Below are positions 36,173 to 44,923 of a stretch of DNA of 64,000 bases, one piece after another. Under the pieces are notes generated by a model. The model saw only the letters and a program-made list of their open reading frames with translations. It did not search any database and was not told the DNA's origin. A program made the translations under genes and the position numbers. This DNA is from an uncultured Flavobacteriaceae bacterium (GTDB lineage: Bacteria; Bacteroidota; Bacteroidia; Flavobacteriales; Flavobacteriaceae), in contig CANMLX010000005.1 in the NCBI GenBank assembly GCA_947498845.1, positions 115,772-179,771 of the forward strand. The letters are read 5' to 3'. The number at the start of each line of letters is the position of its first letter. Positions within the stretch are counted from its first letter, which is position 1.

Positions 36173-36493
36173 CTAATGTTTTTTACTCATGTAAGCCATG
36201 TATTCTTCAAGAGTAACAGAATTGTCGGAGTTTGTATCAATTCTGGCATATTGCTTTTCTAATTGAGCGTCGCTATTACTTGTTTGCTGTTCCTTTTTTT
36301 TGATTTTAAACTCATTTAAAGAGACAGTCTTATCTTTATTGGTATCGGTTTCATCAAAACGTATTTCAATGCTATATTGATTTTGTTTTACACCAGATAC
36401 AGATTTTACATTTGTCTTGTCTTGAGCACCAACCAATGAAAACGCTAATAAAGCGAAAGCAGAAATACTTAATTTTAAACTATTTGGTTTCAT
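36173..36493 (-). CDS. secreted EF-hand protein
   Basis: A 106-residue protein with a signal peptide (cleavage near LVGAQ, residue 24). It has two EF-hand loops: DETDTNKDKTVSLNEF (about 48-63) and DTNSDNSVTLEEY (about 87-99). The Asp/Asn spacing fits calcium binding. Probably a periplasmic or surface calcium-binding protein; partner unknown. Confidence 0.82.
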   Translation of the reverse strand: MKPNSLKLSISAFALLAFSLVGAQDKTNVKSVSGVKQNQYSIEIRFDETDTNKDKTVSLNEFKIKKKEQQTSNSDAQLEKQYARIDTNSDNSVTLEEYMAYMSKKH

Positions 36494-36578
36494 AGTAAAG
36501 TGTTTTTATGTATAGTTATAAATTCAAGACCAAAAATCGTACCAATATAAGAGACGATAGTTGGTCTTGTTATGAGAT

Positions 36579-36956
36579 TTAATCGTCTAAAAGTGGTTTC
36601 CCTATGTCTCCAATTTCATCGTTTTCAGGGTCTTTAGGGTTTGGACCATACTCGTTAGAGCCTTGTTCTCCATCTGTACAGGCAAGAATTATGTTGTAGA
36701 TAGGGATTAAACAATACCATCCGCTTTTTCCAACATCGTGCATTCTTCTGACTGCTACAGCAATACCAGGTACTAAAACAGCAAAAGAATAAATTGTGCT
36801 AACAATAGATAAAGAAGGTACTTCAAGTCCTATAGCTATAAAGGTTATTCCATAAGAAATTATCATGTTGAATAAAAAGAACATCCAATATTCTTTACGT
36901 CTTGCTCTTCCATTAAAGTCTGCGTACTGTTTTAAAACTTTTAAATACCATTTCAT
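36579..36956 (-). CDS. DUF805 membrane protein (1)
   Basis: A 125-residue protein with the DUF805 pattern: WYLKVLKQYADFNGRARRKEYWMFFLFN, four hydrophobic segments, VRRMHDVGKSGWYCLIPIYN and a polar tail GSNEYGPNPK. I start at Met 36956 (MKWYLKVL) because the upstream residues are not family-like. It is a paralogue of the next gene. Function unknown. Confidence 0.85.
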   Translation of the reverse strand: MKWYLKVLKQYADFNGRARRKEYWMFFLFNMIISYGITFIAIGLEVPSLSIVSTIYSFAVLVPGIAVAVRRMHDVGKSGWYCLIPIYNIILACTDGEQGSNEYGPNPKDPENDEIGDIGKPLLDD

Positions 36957-37054
36957 AATTTTAAAATTTGTGTTGATTATAAATTCATCCAAATATCATG
37001 CAAATAATCGGATTAAAAAAGCATTTCGTCGATTTTTAGTAGTTTTATTGAAAT

Positions 37055-37471
37055 TTAATAAGATGTAGGTGTCCTGCCAATATCATCAATTTCATCATGT
37101 ATTTCAGGATTTTTTGGGTCTGGACCATATTGATTTGATCCATAATCACCAGCACTACACATAAGTACTAAGTACCATATTCTGCCAACAATAGGTATTA
37201 AATTTATAAATATATAACCTCCGCTTTTACCCGTGTCATGCAGGCGTCTTACATTAACAGCTAACCATGGTATTAGTGTTGCAAGCATGAAAAGACCTAT
37301 AGTCATTGAAGCCCAGTCATTTCCTAAATATTCTTCGGAGAAACTTGATATGGCAGAGAGAAGAATAACTATTAATATCCAAAATAACACATACATCCAA
37401 TATTCTTGTCGGCGTGCTCTTCCAGAAAAGTTTGCATAATTGTCTACTAAAACTGTTTTAAACCAATGCAT
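37055..37471 (-). CDS. DUF805 membrane protein (2)
   Basis: A 138-residue paralogue of the neighbouring DUF805 protein: MHWFKTVLVDNYANFSGRARRQEYWMYVLFW, VRRLHDTGKSGGYIFINLIPIVG and GSNQYGPDPKNPE. Its start lies only 5 bp after the trpA stop, so it may be transcribed from the trp operon. Confidence 0.85.
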   Translation of the reverse strand: MHWFKTVLVDNYANFSGRARRQEYWMYVLFWILIVILLSAISSFSEEYLGNDWASMTIGLFMLATLIPWLAVNVRRLHDTGKSGGYIFINLIPIVGRIWYLVLMCSAGDYGSNQYGPDPKNPEIHDEIDDIGRTPTSY

Positions 37472-37476
37472 ATTAC

Positions 37477-38241
37477 TTAATTTAAAACAGATGCTACAAA
37501 CTTATCAATAGTATCTACACCTTTGTTTGTAACATGTTTTACAAAAGCACTTCCTATAATGGCACCTTTTGCATATTTTGTGGCCTGCGTAAACGTATCG
37601 TTATTACTAATACCAAAACCAACTATTTGCGGGTTTTTAAGATTTAAATCATCAATACGCTTAAAGTATTGTGTTTGCTCATCTCCAAAACCAGACTTAG
37701 CACCAGTAGTACTAGCACTGCTAACCATGTAAATAAATCCGTTTGAAATGGAATCGATATATTTTATACGTTCATCACTGGTTTGTGGTGTTATTAAAAA
37801 TATGTTTGCTAGGTTGTATTTTTCAAAAATAGCTTGATATTCTTCGTGATATACGTCTACTGGTAAATCTGGAATGATAAGACCATCTATACCAATGTCT
37901 TGACATTTTTTACAAAATACTTCTACGCCATATTGAAACATGGGGTTAAAGTAACCCATAATAATTAATGGTATTTTAACCGATGCTCTAATGTCTTTTA
38001 TTTGATTAAAAAGTAATTCTGTAGTCATGCCATTTTTTAATGCTTTTGTGGAGCTATCTTGAATGGTTGGACCATCTGCTAATGGGTCACTAAATGGCAA
38101 GCCTATTTCAATCATATCAACACCATTTTTTTCAAGGTCTTGGATGATTTTAACAGTATCGTCTATGTTAGGGTATCCAGCTGTGAAGTATATGGATAAT
38201 AACTTTTTGTCTTCTTGAAGTTTTGTTTGAATGCGATTCAT
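37477..38241 (-). CDS. trpA: tryptophan synthase alpha subunit
   Basis: A 254-residue TIM barrel that cleaves indole-3-glycerol phosphate to indole. Catalytic Glu is in MIEIGLPFSDPLADGPTIQ and catalytic Asp in GLIIPDLPVDVYHEEY; the loop YMVSSASTTGAKSGF is also visible. It is the last gene of the trp operon, separated from trpB by a GIY-YIG cassette. Confidence 0.96.
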   Translation of the reverse strand: MNRIQTKLQEDKKLLSIYFTAGYPNIDDTVKIIQDLEKNGVDMIEIGLPFSDPLADGPTIQDSSTKALKNGMTTELLFNQIKDIRASVKIPLIIMGYFNPMFQYGVEVFCKKCQDIGIDGLIIPDLPVDVYHEEYQAIFEKYNLANIFLITPQTSDERIKYIDSISNGFIYMVSSASTTGAKSGFGDEQTQYFKRIDDLNLKNPQIVGFGISNNDTFTQATKYAKGAIIGSAFVKHVTNKGVDTIDKFVASVLN

Positions 38242-38254
38242 AGTAAACGTCTAT

Positions 38255-38613
38255 TTTTTCATTTCCGCGAAAGCAGAAATCTGTCTTATGTTTAAATATA
38301 TTCCGAAAGGTCTTTCCAATCTGGGTTTAAACTATTTATTAAACTTATTTTCCACTCCCTATTCCATTTTTTTATTTGCCGTTCTCTTTTTATTGAGTTA
38401 TTAACGTACTTTGTAGTTTCAAAATAAACAAGCTTAGTTACATTATACTTTCCTGTGAACGATTTTGAACTATTATTTTTATGTTGTTTTAATCTCTCTT
38501 TTAATTGTTTTGTTCTTCCTATGTATAAAACTGTATGTTTTTTATTTGTTAGTATGTATACATAATGGATATCCATAACTTTTAGAGATTTCCGCTTTCG
38601 CGGAAATGAAAAA
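38255..38613. mobile_element. GIY-YIG cassette bounded by 28-bp inverted repeats
   Basis: The left end (38255-38282) and right end (38586-38613) are inverted copies of 28 bp with a single mismatch, centred on ATTTCCGCGAAAGC. Each end can itself form a short hairpin. The 359-bp interval contains only the GIY-YIG gene, whose start and stop lie 9 bp inside the repeats. It sits between trpB and trpA. The cassette interpretation is inference from the boundaries. Confidence 0.7.
38292..38576 (-). CDS. GIY-YIG nuclease-domain protein
   Basis: A 94-residue single-domain protein: YVYILTNKKHTVLYIGRTKQLKERLKQHK carries the GIY-YIG core (YVY...YIG, Arg22), followed by LVYFE and the conserved Glu in SIKRERQIKKWNREWK. 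It belongs to the small UPF0213-like group rather than to long homing endonucleases. It is enclosed by 28-bp inverted repeats and interrupts the trp operon in the same orientation, so transcription should pass through it to trpA. Confidence 0.88.
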   Translation of the reverse strand: MDIHYVYILTNKKHTVLYIGRTKQLKERLKQHKNNSSKSFTGKYNVTKLVYFETTKYVNNSIKRERQIKKWNREWKISLINSLNPDWKDLSEYI

Positions 38614-38622
38614 GGTTAAAAT

Positions 38623-40512
38623 TTAAATTTTAAAATAATCAATATAATTCTGTAAATCTTTATCGCCACGGCCAGATAGACTCATAACAACCACGTCGTC
38701 TGGTTTAAACTGTTTTTCTTTAAAAATAGCAAGCGCATGTGAACTTTCAATAGCAGGGATAATCCCTTCTAGCTCGCATAGTTCTAATCCTGCTTTCATG
38801 GCTTCATCGTCTGTGATGGATAAAAATTCTGCACGTCCTGTTTTAGCTAAATGTGCATGCATAGGACCTACTCCAGGGTAATCTAAACCTGCCGAGATTG
38901 AATATGGCTCGGTAATTTGCCCATCTTGAGTTTGCATTAATAAGGTTTTACAACCATGTATAATCCCTTCTTTTCCTAGAACAGATGTTGCCGCACTTTC
39001 TCCAGAATCTACTCCCAATCCAGCGGCTTCAACGGCAATAATTTTTACATCTTCGTCATGTAAAAAATGATAATAAGTACCTGCTGCGTTACTACCACCT
39101 CCAATACATGCTGCTACATAATCTGGGTTTTCACGCCCCTCATGCTCCCTTAGTTGCCATTTAATTTCTTCTGAAATTACCGATTGAAATCTTGTTACCA
39201 TATCTGGATAGGGGTGTGGTCCTATAGCAGATCCAATAATATAATGGGTGTCTATGGGGTTATTAATCCAATCACGAATGGCTTCATTGGTGGCGTCTTT
39301 TAAGGTACGGCTTCCTGATAATGCTGGTACTACTTTGGCGCCTAGCATTTTCATTCGTGCTACGTTGGGTGCTTGTCTGGCGATATCAATTTCACCCATA
39401 TAAACAATACATTCTAGCCCCATTAAAGCACAAACTGTAGCTGTTGCCACACCGTGTTGGCCTGCACCTGTTTCGGCAATAATGCGATGTTTGCCCAAAC
39501 GTTTTGCCATAAGGATTTGCCCAATAGTATTATTGATTTTATGAGCTCCTGTATGGTTTAAGTCTTCACGTTTTAAATAGATTTTAGTATTGTATTTTTC
39601 CGAAAGACGTTTTGCAAAATAGAGTGGGGAAGGGCGACCTACATAATCTTTTAGTAATTGATCAAATTCTTTTTGAAAGTCTGGCTCTGCCATAATTTTC
39701 AAGTAGTTTTGTCGTAACTCTTCTACATTGGGATATAGCATTTCTGGGATAAAAGCACCTCCAAATTCACCATAATATCCTTTTTCATCAACGTTATATT
39801 GTTGCATTTCTTTATTGTTGAGTTTATTCTTGAATTCTCTTAAAATAGAAATCTTTTTAAGACCTGGTTCTGTTTCAAATTTACTATTTACATCTAGCGC
39901 ATAGCAATATTTTGCAGCCTTACTTTCTTTAAACTTTTTTATATCTTCTACTTGATCTAAACCAATACCACCACTTAAAAAGAAAGGTTTTGTAGAGGGG
40001 TAATCGTTTAACAGGCTCCAGTCGAACGTGTAGCCATTGCCTCCTGGTAATTTTCCTTTGGTATCAAATAAAAAGTAATCACAAACAGCTTCGTATTCTT
40101 TTAATACATCAAAGTTAAATCCTTCTTTAACTGAAAATACTTTAATCACTTCAACAGGGCTTGATAAAAGTGTTGTGGTACGTAGCATATTACAATAATA
40201 GGGTGCTTCTTCACCATGTAATTGAACTGCTTGTAGTTTAAATTCGTTAACTTTTTTTATAATGGTGTTTAAATCTTCATTTACAAAAACACCTGTTTTT
40301 TTAATGCTATTAGGTATGTCTGGGATTTTTGTGTCAAAATGTCTAGGTGTTTTTTTATAAAATATAAATCCAAGATAATCAGGTTGCAATGCCGCAACTT
40401 GTTCGATATTATCTTGATACTTCATTCCACATATTTTTAAAGCAAGCCCCTCCCTAGCCCTCCCCGAAAGGGAGGGAACTTGTTGCGTAGTATTTTGTTT
40501 ATTTTCATTCAT
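38623..40512 (-). CDS. trpF/trpB: fused phosphoribosylanthranilate isomerase - tryptophan synthase beta
   Basis: A single 629-residue frame. Residues 25-228 are TrpF ([28 protein letters not shown]; catalytic Cys28; Asp150 in [12 protein letters not shown]). Residues 236-629 are TrpB, which makes Trp from indole and serine, with pyridoxal-phosphate lysine in [13 protein letters not shown] and GGGSNAAG. The linker is about seven residues. An internal ATG at 39807 is the usual trpB start, so a separate TrpB could also be made. Residues 12-24 ([13 protein letters not shown]) are encoded by a palindromic repeat inserted at the trpF start. Bifunctionality is inference. Confidence 0.9.
   Translation of the reverse strand: MNENKQNTTQQVPSLSGRAREGLALKICGMKYQDNIEQVAALQPDYLGFIFYKKTPRHFDTKIPDIPNSIKKTGVFVNEDLNTIIKKVNEFKLQAVQLHGEEAPYYCNMLRTTTLLSSPVEVIKVFSVKEGFNFDVLKEYEAVCDYFLFDTKGKLPGGNGYTFDWSLLNDYPSTKPFFLSGGIGLDQVEDIKKFKESKAAKYCYALDVNSKFETEPGLKKISILREFKNKLNNKEMQQYNVDEKGYYGEFGGAFIPEMLYPNVEELRQNYLKIMAEPDFQKEFDQLLKDYVGRPSPLYFAKRLSEKYNTKIYLKREDLNHTGAHKINNTIGQILMAKRLGKHRIIAETGAGQHGVATATVCALMGLECIVYMGEIDIARQAPNVARMKMLGAKVVPALSGSRTLKDATNEAIRDWINNPIDTHYIIGSAIGPHPYPDMVTRFQSVISEEIKWQLREHEGRENPDYVAACIGGGSNAAGTYYHFLHDEDVKIIAVEAAGLGVDSGESAATSVLGKEGIIHGCKTLLMQTQDGQITEPYSISAGLDYPGVGPMHAHLAKTGRAEFLSITDDEAMKAGLELCELEGIIPAIESSHALAIFKEKQFKPDDVVVMSLSGRGDKDLQNYIDYFKI
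40447..40482. repeat. trp-operon palindromic repeat a (within trpF)
   Basis: CCCTCCC-CGAAA-GGGAGGG hairpin with the family flank CTCCCTAG. It lies inside the translated N-terminus of TrpF without breaking the frame. Confidence 0.75.
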
Positions 40513-40535
40513 ATTTGTTTTTGTTTGAGTGAGCG

Positions 40536-40566
40536 TCCTCCTTCTTTGGAGGAGTTAGAGGAGCCC
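40536..40566. repeat. trp-operon palindromic repeat b (trpC 3' end)
   Basis: TCCTCC-TTCTTT-GGAGGA hairpin followed by GTTAGAGGAGCCCC. It supplies the trpC stop codon and its last two Leu codons. Confidence 0.65.
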
Positions 40567-41337
40567 CTTTATAAATTCTGTAGCACTTACTCCTGGGTTA
40601 TCTGTTTTCATAAAATTTTCACCAATTAAAAACCCTTTATAGCCATAGGGTTGCAATTCTTTAATAGCAGTTGTGCTACTTATACCGCTTTCAGAAACTT
40701 TTACAAAATCGTTAGGAATAAGGCTGCTTAATGATTTACTCGTTTCCAGGCTTACTTCAAAAGTTTTTAAGTTTCTATTGTTTACTCCTAACATATCTAA
40801 GCTAGGCATAACAGATTTTTGTAATTCTTTTTCGTTATGTACTTCTAAAAGGACATCTAAATGTAGGCTTTTTGCAAATTCTGAAAATTGCTTAATCTCT
40901 GCTTTGTTTAGAATTGCGGCAATTAAAAGGATAACATCGGCACCGTGGGCTTTAGCTTCAAGTATTTGATAGTCATCAATAATAAATTCTTTTCTCAATA
41001 GAGGCAAGTTGCAACTAGCCCTAGCTAAAAGTAAATCGTCTAATGCGCCTCCAAAATATTTACCATCTGTTAAAACAGACATACCGCAAACACCTGCGTT
41101 TTCATAACCTGTTGCTACATCTTGTACATTTAAACTGTTATTTATTACAGATTTTGAAGGTGAGCGACGTTTATGTTCGGCTATAATACCAGAGTTACTG
41201 TTTTTAAGTTTTTTAGCTAATGAAATGGTTTCTCTATTGAACAAAACAGATTGCTCTAATTGAGAGGTTGGGATTAAGTTTTTTCTTAAATCAACTTCTT
41301 TTCGTTTATCAATTACTATTTTATCTAGTATGTCCAT
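40555..41337 (-). CDS. trpC: indole-3-glycerol phosphate synthase
   Basis: A 260-residue TIM barrel converting CdRP to indole-3-glycerol phosphate. Landmarks: IIAEHKRRSPSKSVIN (catalytic Lys), YENAGVCGMSVLTDGKYFGG, LPLLRKEFIIDDYQI, HGADVILLIAAIL, LGVNNRNLKTF and VSESGI. Length is normal. The C-terminal GLL is read from a palindromic repeat. Monofunctional here; TrpF is fused to TrpB instead. Confidence 0.96.
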   Translation of the reverse strand: MDILDKIVIDKRKEVDLRKNLIPTSQLEQSVLFNRETISLAKKLKNSNSGIIAEHKRRSPSKSVINNSLNVQDVATGYENAGVCGMSVLTDGKYFGGALDDLLLARASCNLPLLRKEFIIDDYQILEAKAHGADVILLIAAILNKAEIKQFSEFAKSLHLDVLLEVHNEKELQKSVMPSLDMLGVNNRNLKTFEVSLETSKSLSSLIPNDFVKVSESGISSTTAIKELQPYGYKGFLIGENFMKTDNPGVSATEFIKGLL

Positions 41338-41346
41338 TTTTCCTAT

Positions 41347-41378
41347 CCCTAACCCTTTCCAAAGGAAAGGGAACTTTT
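41347..41378. repeat. trp-operon palindromic repeat c (between trpD and trpC)
   Basis: CCCTTTCC-AAA-GGAAAGGG perfect 8-bp hairpin, with upstream CCCTAA and downstream AACTTT, 16 bp before the trpC start. Confidence 0.75.
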
Positions 41379-41405
41379 ACGGTTAATGTTTTCCATCTCT
41401 TAAAA

Positions 41406-41436
41406 GGCCTTCCCTTAGGGAAGGATTTAGGATGGG
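41406..41436. repeat. trp-operon palindromic repeat d (trpD 3' flank)
   Basis: CCTTCCC-TTA-GGGAAGG perfect 7-bp hairpin in the opposite orientation to repeat c, ending at the trpD stop. Confidence 0.75.
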
Positions 41437-41438
41437 AT

Positions 41439-42431
41439 TTATTTACTCAATGCTATCAATTTATCTAAACTCTTTTTAGCTTTTCCTGAAAATAATGATT
41501 CTTTAGCTATTTCAAATCCTTCTTGATGTGATATTTTTTTTACGGTTGCAATTGCTAAACCTGCATTGGCACAAACCACGTTGTTTTGTGCTTCGGTGCC
41601 ATTACCACTTATAATATCTACAAATATATTCGCAGCTTCTTTAACGGTGTCACCACCAAAAATAGCGTCTTGTTTTATTTGAGATACTCCTAAATCTTGA
41701 GGTGAAAATAATTTTTCGGTATGATTAGATATTATTTTTGCTTTTCCTGTTAATGAAATTTCATCGTATCCATCTAACGCATAAACTATATTGTAATTTT
41801 TATCTGTGTTTTGGTATATAAAATTGTAAAGACGTAGCAATTCTAAACTAAAAACGCCTAACATTTGATTTTTTGGAAATGATGGATTAACCATAGGGCC
41901 TAACATATTAAAAAATGTTTTTACCCCTAATGCTTTTCTAATTGGTGCAACATTTTTCATAGCAGGATGAAATAATGGCGCATGTAATATACATATACCT
42001 GCTTTGTCTAAGCAGTTTTTTAAAAAACCTTCATCATTAGAGAATTTTACACCTAAGGATTCCATAACATTAGATGACCCCGAAGTTGATGAGACACCAT
42101 AATTACCATGTTTAGAAACGTTAACGCCAGAGCCTGCTGTAATAAAAGATGAGAGCGTAGAGATATTGAAGGTATTCTTTCCATCGCCTCCAGTACCCAC
42201 AATATCGATAGCATTATACCCCTTAAGATTTATTGGTATGCAAAGCTCTAAAAGGGCATCTCTAAAACCCTGTAGTTCTTCTATGGTAATGCTACGCATC
42301 ATATATACAGACAGGAAACATGCTATTTGACTTGAGTTATACATATCGTTAGATATATTTACAATAACTTGTTTTGCCTCCTCTGTTGAGATGGTTTCGT
42401 GATTTATTAATCTGTTAAGTATGTCTTTCAT
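41439..42431 (-). CDS. trpD: anthranilate phosphoribosyltransferase
   Basis: A 330-residue enzyme transferring phosphoribosyl from PRPP to anthranilate. Landmarks: DIVGTGGDGKNTFNISTLSSFITAGSGVNVSKHGNYGVSSTSGSSNVMESLG (PRPP and metal loop), HPAMKNVAPIRKALGVKTFFNMLGPMVNP and YDEISLTGK. Second step of the pathway. It lies between trpG and trpC, each gap filled by a hairpin repeat. Confidence 0.96.
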   Translation of the reverse strand: MKDILNRLINHETISTEEAKQVIVNISNDMYNSSQIACFLSVYMMRSITIEELQGFRDALLELCIPINLKGYNAIDIVGTGGDGKNTFNISTLSSFITAGSGVNVSKHGNYGVSSTSGSSNVMESLGVKFSNDEGFLKNCLDKAGICILHAPLFHPAMKNVAPIRKALGVKTFFNMLGPMVNPSFPKNQMLGVFSLELLRLYNFIYQNTDKNYNIVYALDGYDEISLTGKAKIISNHTEKLFSPQDLGVSQIKQDAIFGGDTVKEAANIFVDIISGNGTEAQNNVVCANAGLAIATVKKISHQEGFEIAKESLFSGKAKKSLDKLIALSK

Positions 42432-42434
42432 CCT

Positions 42435-42467
42435 CTCCTTATCCCTCTCCTGAGGAGAGGGGATTTT
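42435..42467. repeat. trp-operon palindromic repeat e (between trpG and trpD)
   Basis: CCCTCTCC-TGA-GGAGAGGG perfect 8-bp hairpin with upstream TTAT and downstream GATTTTT, just before the trpD start. Confidence 0.75.
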
Positions 42468-42487
42468 TAAAGTTAAAATATTTTTTA

Positions 42488-42511
42488 AGCCCCTTAGGGG
42501 TTAGGGGAATT
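42488..42511. repeat. trp-operon palindromic repeat f (trpG 3' end)
   Basis: GCCCC-TTA-GGGG hairpin followed by TTAGGGGAATTC. It contains the trpG stop codon and encodes the last residues of TrpG. Confidence 0.6.
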
Positions 42512-43069
42512 CACCCAATTCTCCAGTATCTTTTTACCATCTGGTGTTAAAACCGACTCGGGATGGTATTGTACGCCTTTTACATCGTATGTTTTATGTC
42601 TCAAGGACATTACTTGTCCGTTTTCATCAAAAGAAGTGGCTTCTAAAGATTCTGGGAGGTTTGCATTCACTACCCAAGAATGGTATCTGCCTACTTCAAT
42701 ATTTTTGTCTAGATCTTTGAAGATCTGTTCATCATCAACACATATGTTTACTTTAGTAGCAACGCCATGATAGACTTCATCTAAATTTACTAAAGAACCT
42801 CCAAATACTTCTCCTATGGCCTGTTGCCCTAAGCATACACCTAAAATACTTTTTGATGCGGCATAGGTTTCAATAATCGACTTTAGTAAACCAGCTTCAT
42901 CTGGAATTCCTGGGCCAGGAGAAAGCACAATCTTATCGAATGGTTCTACATCTTCAAGTTCTAGTTTATCATTTCTATAAACTGTAACATCACAGTTTAA
43001 ATCTTCTAAGTAATGTACCAGATTGTATGTGAAACTATCATAATTGTCTATAACTAATATTTTTTTCAT
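42494..43069 (-). CDS. trpG: anthranilate synthase component II (glutamine amidotransferase)
   Basis: A 191-residue class I amidotransferase that supplies ammonia to TrpE. Nucleophile Cys79 is in GVCLGQQAIGE; the His-Glu pair is in VQYHPESVLTPDG. The oxyanion region PGPGIPDEAG is present. It may be shared with folate synthesis (PabA). It is separated from trpE by 329 bp containing repeats. Confidence 0.94.
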   Translation of the reverse strand: MKKILVIDNYDSFTYNLVHYLEDLNCDVTVYRNDKLELEDVEPFDKIVLSPGPGIPDEAGLLKSIIETYAASKSILGVCLGQQAIGEVFGGSLVNLDEVYHGVATKVNICVDDEQIFKDLDKNIEVGRYHSWVVNANLPESLEATSFDENGQVMSLRHKTYDVKGVQYHPESVLTPDGKKILENWVNSPNP

Positions 43070-43139
43070 GTCTTATATAACGTTATATTTTACGTATATT
43101 TTGTCTTGATACATTACTAAGTTTAAAGTATGCTTTAAA

Positions 43140-43330
43140 CGAAAGTACCAAGCGGAGCTGAACCAAAAAATCAAATCAATCTGAGGAAATTCCTGCGAAT
43201 CATTCGCTTTGAGAATTTCGTGCTTAAAGCTTCGTTTTGCATCTTCATTCTCTCACTCATTATTTCTGCAGATTGATGATTCCGATTGCATCGGAAACTA
43301 GGGTTTTGACTTTCCGCTAAATTTAATTTT
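43140..43330. other. repeat-like non-coding insert between trpE and trpG
   Basis: The 329-bp gap 43070-43398 holds no gene. It has locally higher G+C than its surroundings and a small perfect hairpin TTCCGAT-TGC-ATCGGAA (43279-43295). TCAATCTG near 43178 recurs as its reverse complement near 43270. This suggests an imperfect inverted-repeat element, but the boundaries are not clear. Confidence 0.35.
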
Positions 43331-43361
43331 TAATTCTAATCTATTTTTATTTTTTTCAACC

Positions 43362-43396
43362 AACAACCAACAACCAACAACCAACAACCAACAACC
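43362..43396. repeat. heptamer array (AACAACC)5 after trpE
   Basis: Five perfect AACAACC units plus a partial one. On the trpE strand the array starts two bases after the TAG stop, exactly as the array after the HEAT-repeat gene at 26779 does. Confidence 0.85.
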
Positions 43397-43398
43397 AA

Positions 43399-44805
43399 CT
43401 ATATATCTTCAGCTAACTTAATAGCTTTGGTTAATGCGCCTAGTTTATTGTATACTTCCTGTAATTCACTTTCTGCATTAGATTTAAATACTAACCCTGC
43501 ACCTGCTTGCCAGTTTAATTTATAATCTTTGCTTAAAAAAGTTCTAATCATAATAGCATGGTTAAAATTACCATCAAAATCCATAAAACCTATAGCACCT
43601 CCGTAAAAGGCACGACTTGTTTTTTCATACTGTTCAATTAATTGCATGGCTCTATGTTTTGGGGCGCCACTTAATGTGCCTGCAGGAAATGTATCTGCTA
43701 CAACTTGCATCGTGGATGTGGCATCGTGTTTTCGTCCTGTAACTTTACTTACCAAATGAATAACATGAGAGAAGAACTGAACTTCTCTATAGGTCTCTAC
43801 ATTAACCTGACTTCCATGGCGACTTAGATCATTTCTAGCTAGGTCAACCAACATGACATGTTCTGCATTTTCCTTATCATCTTTTTTTAGTTTTTCAGCT
43901 AAAATTTCGTCCTTTTCATAATCTCCAGTTCTTTTGTAAGTTCCAGCAATTGGATGAATTTCTGCTAAACCTTCAGTTACGATTAATTGTGCCTCTGGAG
44001 AACTACCAAAAATTTTAAAATCGCCATAATCAAAATAAAACAGATAAGGAGACGGGTTTATACTTCTTAACGCACGGTAAATATTAAAATCATCTCCAGT
44101 ATATTCCTGAGAAAAACGTCGTGATAAAACCAATTGGAATACATCGCCACGCGCACAATGTTTTCTGGCTAGCTCAACATGTTCTTTAAACTCTTCATCC
44201 GATAAATTAGATGCAATTTCGCCTTTTGCACTAAAGTTATAGGAAGCAAAATTTTGAACATTTATCAATTTGTCAATGGCATCAATATTATTTGGAGTAT
44301 CCTCATAACAATGCGAAAAAATATAAGCTTCATTTTTAAAATGATTAATCGCTATAATGTTTTGATATACGGCATAATACATATCAGGGATAACTACAGA
44401 ATCTTCTTTTTTGCTTATCTCTACATCTTCAAAATAACGTACTGCATCGTAAGCTGTGTAACCAAATATACCGTTGTTTATAAATTTAAAATTTTCTTCG
44501 GAAGTTACATCAAAGCGTTTAGTAAATTTATAGACCTCTTCTGCAACATCTACATTATTATCTATTTCTAAATGTGTTGTGCTTCCATCTGGGAATGTTT
44601 GCGATATAATCTCGTTTTCAACTTTTATTGATGCAATAGGATTGAAACAGATATAAGAGAAATTTTTATGATTTCTATGGTAATCACCACTTTCTAAAAG
44701 AATACTGTTAGGGTATTTATCACGAATCTTATAGTAAACAGTAACAGGTGTTATGGTGTCTGTTAGAATCTTTTTGTAATGCGTAAATAGATTATAAGTT
44801 TTCAT
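43399..44805 (-). CDS. trpE: anthranilate synthase component I
   Basis: A 468-residue chorismate-using enzyme making anthranilate with TrpG. The N-terminal Trp-binding motif SILLESGD (about residue 33) implies feedback inhibition. The C-terminal chorismate domain shows VFQLVLSRRFSQEY, PSPYLFYFDYGDFKIFGSSPE, IAGTYKRT, ENAEHVMLVDLARNDLSRHG, FPAGTLSGAPKHRAMQLI and QAGAGLVFKSN. First gene of the operon, preceded by a leader peptide and attenuator. Confidence 0.96.
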   Translation of the reverse strand: MKTYNLFTHYKKILTDTITPVTVYYKIRDKYPNSILLESGDYHRNHKNFSYICFNPIASIKVENEIISQTFPDGSTTHLEIDNNVDVAEEVYKFTKRFDVTSEENFKFINNGIFGYTAYDAVRYFEDVEISKKEDSVVIPDMYYAVYQNIIAINHFKNEAYIFSHCYEDTPNNIDAIDKLINVQNFASYNFSAKGEIASNLSDEEFKEHVELARKHCARGDVFQLVLSRRFSQEYTGDDFNIYRALRSINPSPYLFYFDYGDFKIFGSSPEAQLIVTEGLAEIHPIAGTYKRTGDYEKDEILAEKLKKDDKENAEHVMLVDLARNDLSRHGSQVNVETYREVQFFSHVIHLVSKVTGRKHDATSTMQVVADTFPAGTLSGAPKHRAMQLIEQYEKTSRAFYGGAIGFMDFDGNFNHAIMIRTFLSKDYKLNWQAGAGLVFKSNAESELQEVYNKLGALTKAIKLAEDI

Positions 44806-44848
44806 ATGTTATTTTTTAGATTCTGAAATGAGTATTCAGAATTTAAAG

Positions 44849-44880
44849 AAAAAGGCTTGTCGTGAATGACAAGCCTTTTT
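44849..44880 (-). terminator. trp operon attenuator terminator
   Basis: On the minus strand AAAAAGGCTTGTC (44880-44868), a 6-nt loop and GACAAGCCTTTTT (44861-44849) form a perfect 13-bp hairpin ending in a T-run. It lies 43 nt after the stop of a Trp-rich leader peptide and 43 nt before the trpE ATG. That is where a ribosome-controlled terminator should be. Confidence 0.85.
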
Positions 44881-44923
44881 AATATTTTTATTTAAATATA
44901 CTAGGGATTATGCTTCACGAATT

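Noticed and set aside
44254..44571. 105-aa plus-strand frame inside trpE
   Set aside because: Antisense shadow; Ile/Tyr/Phe-rich translation of AT-rich codons.
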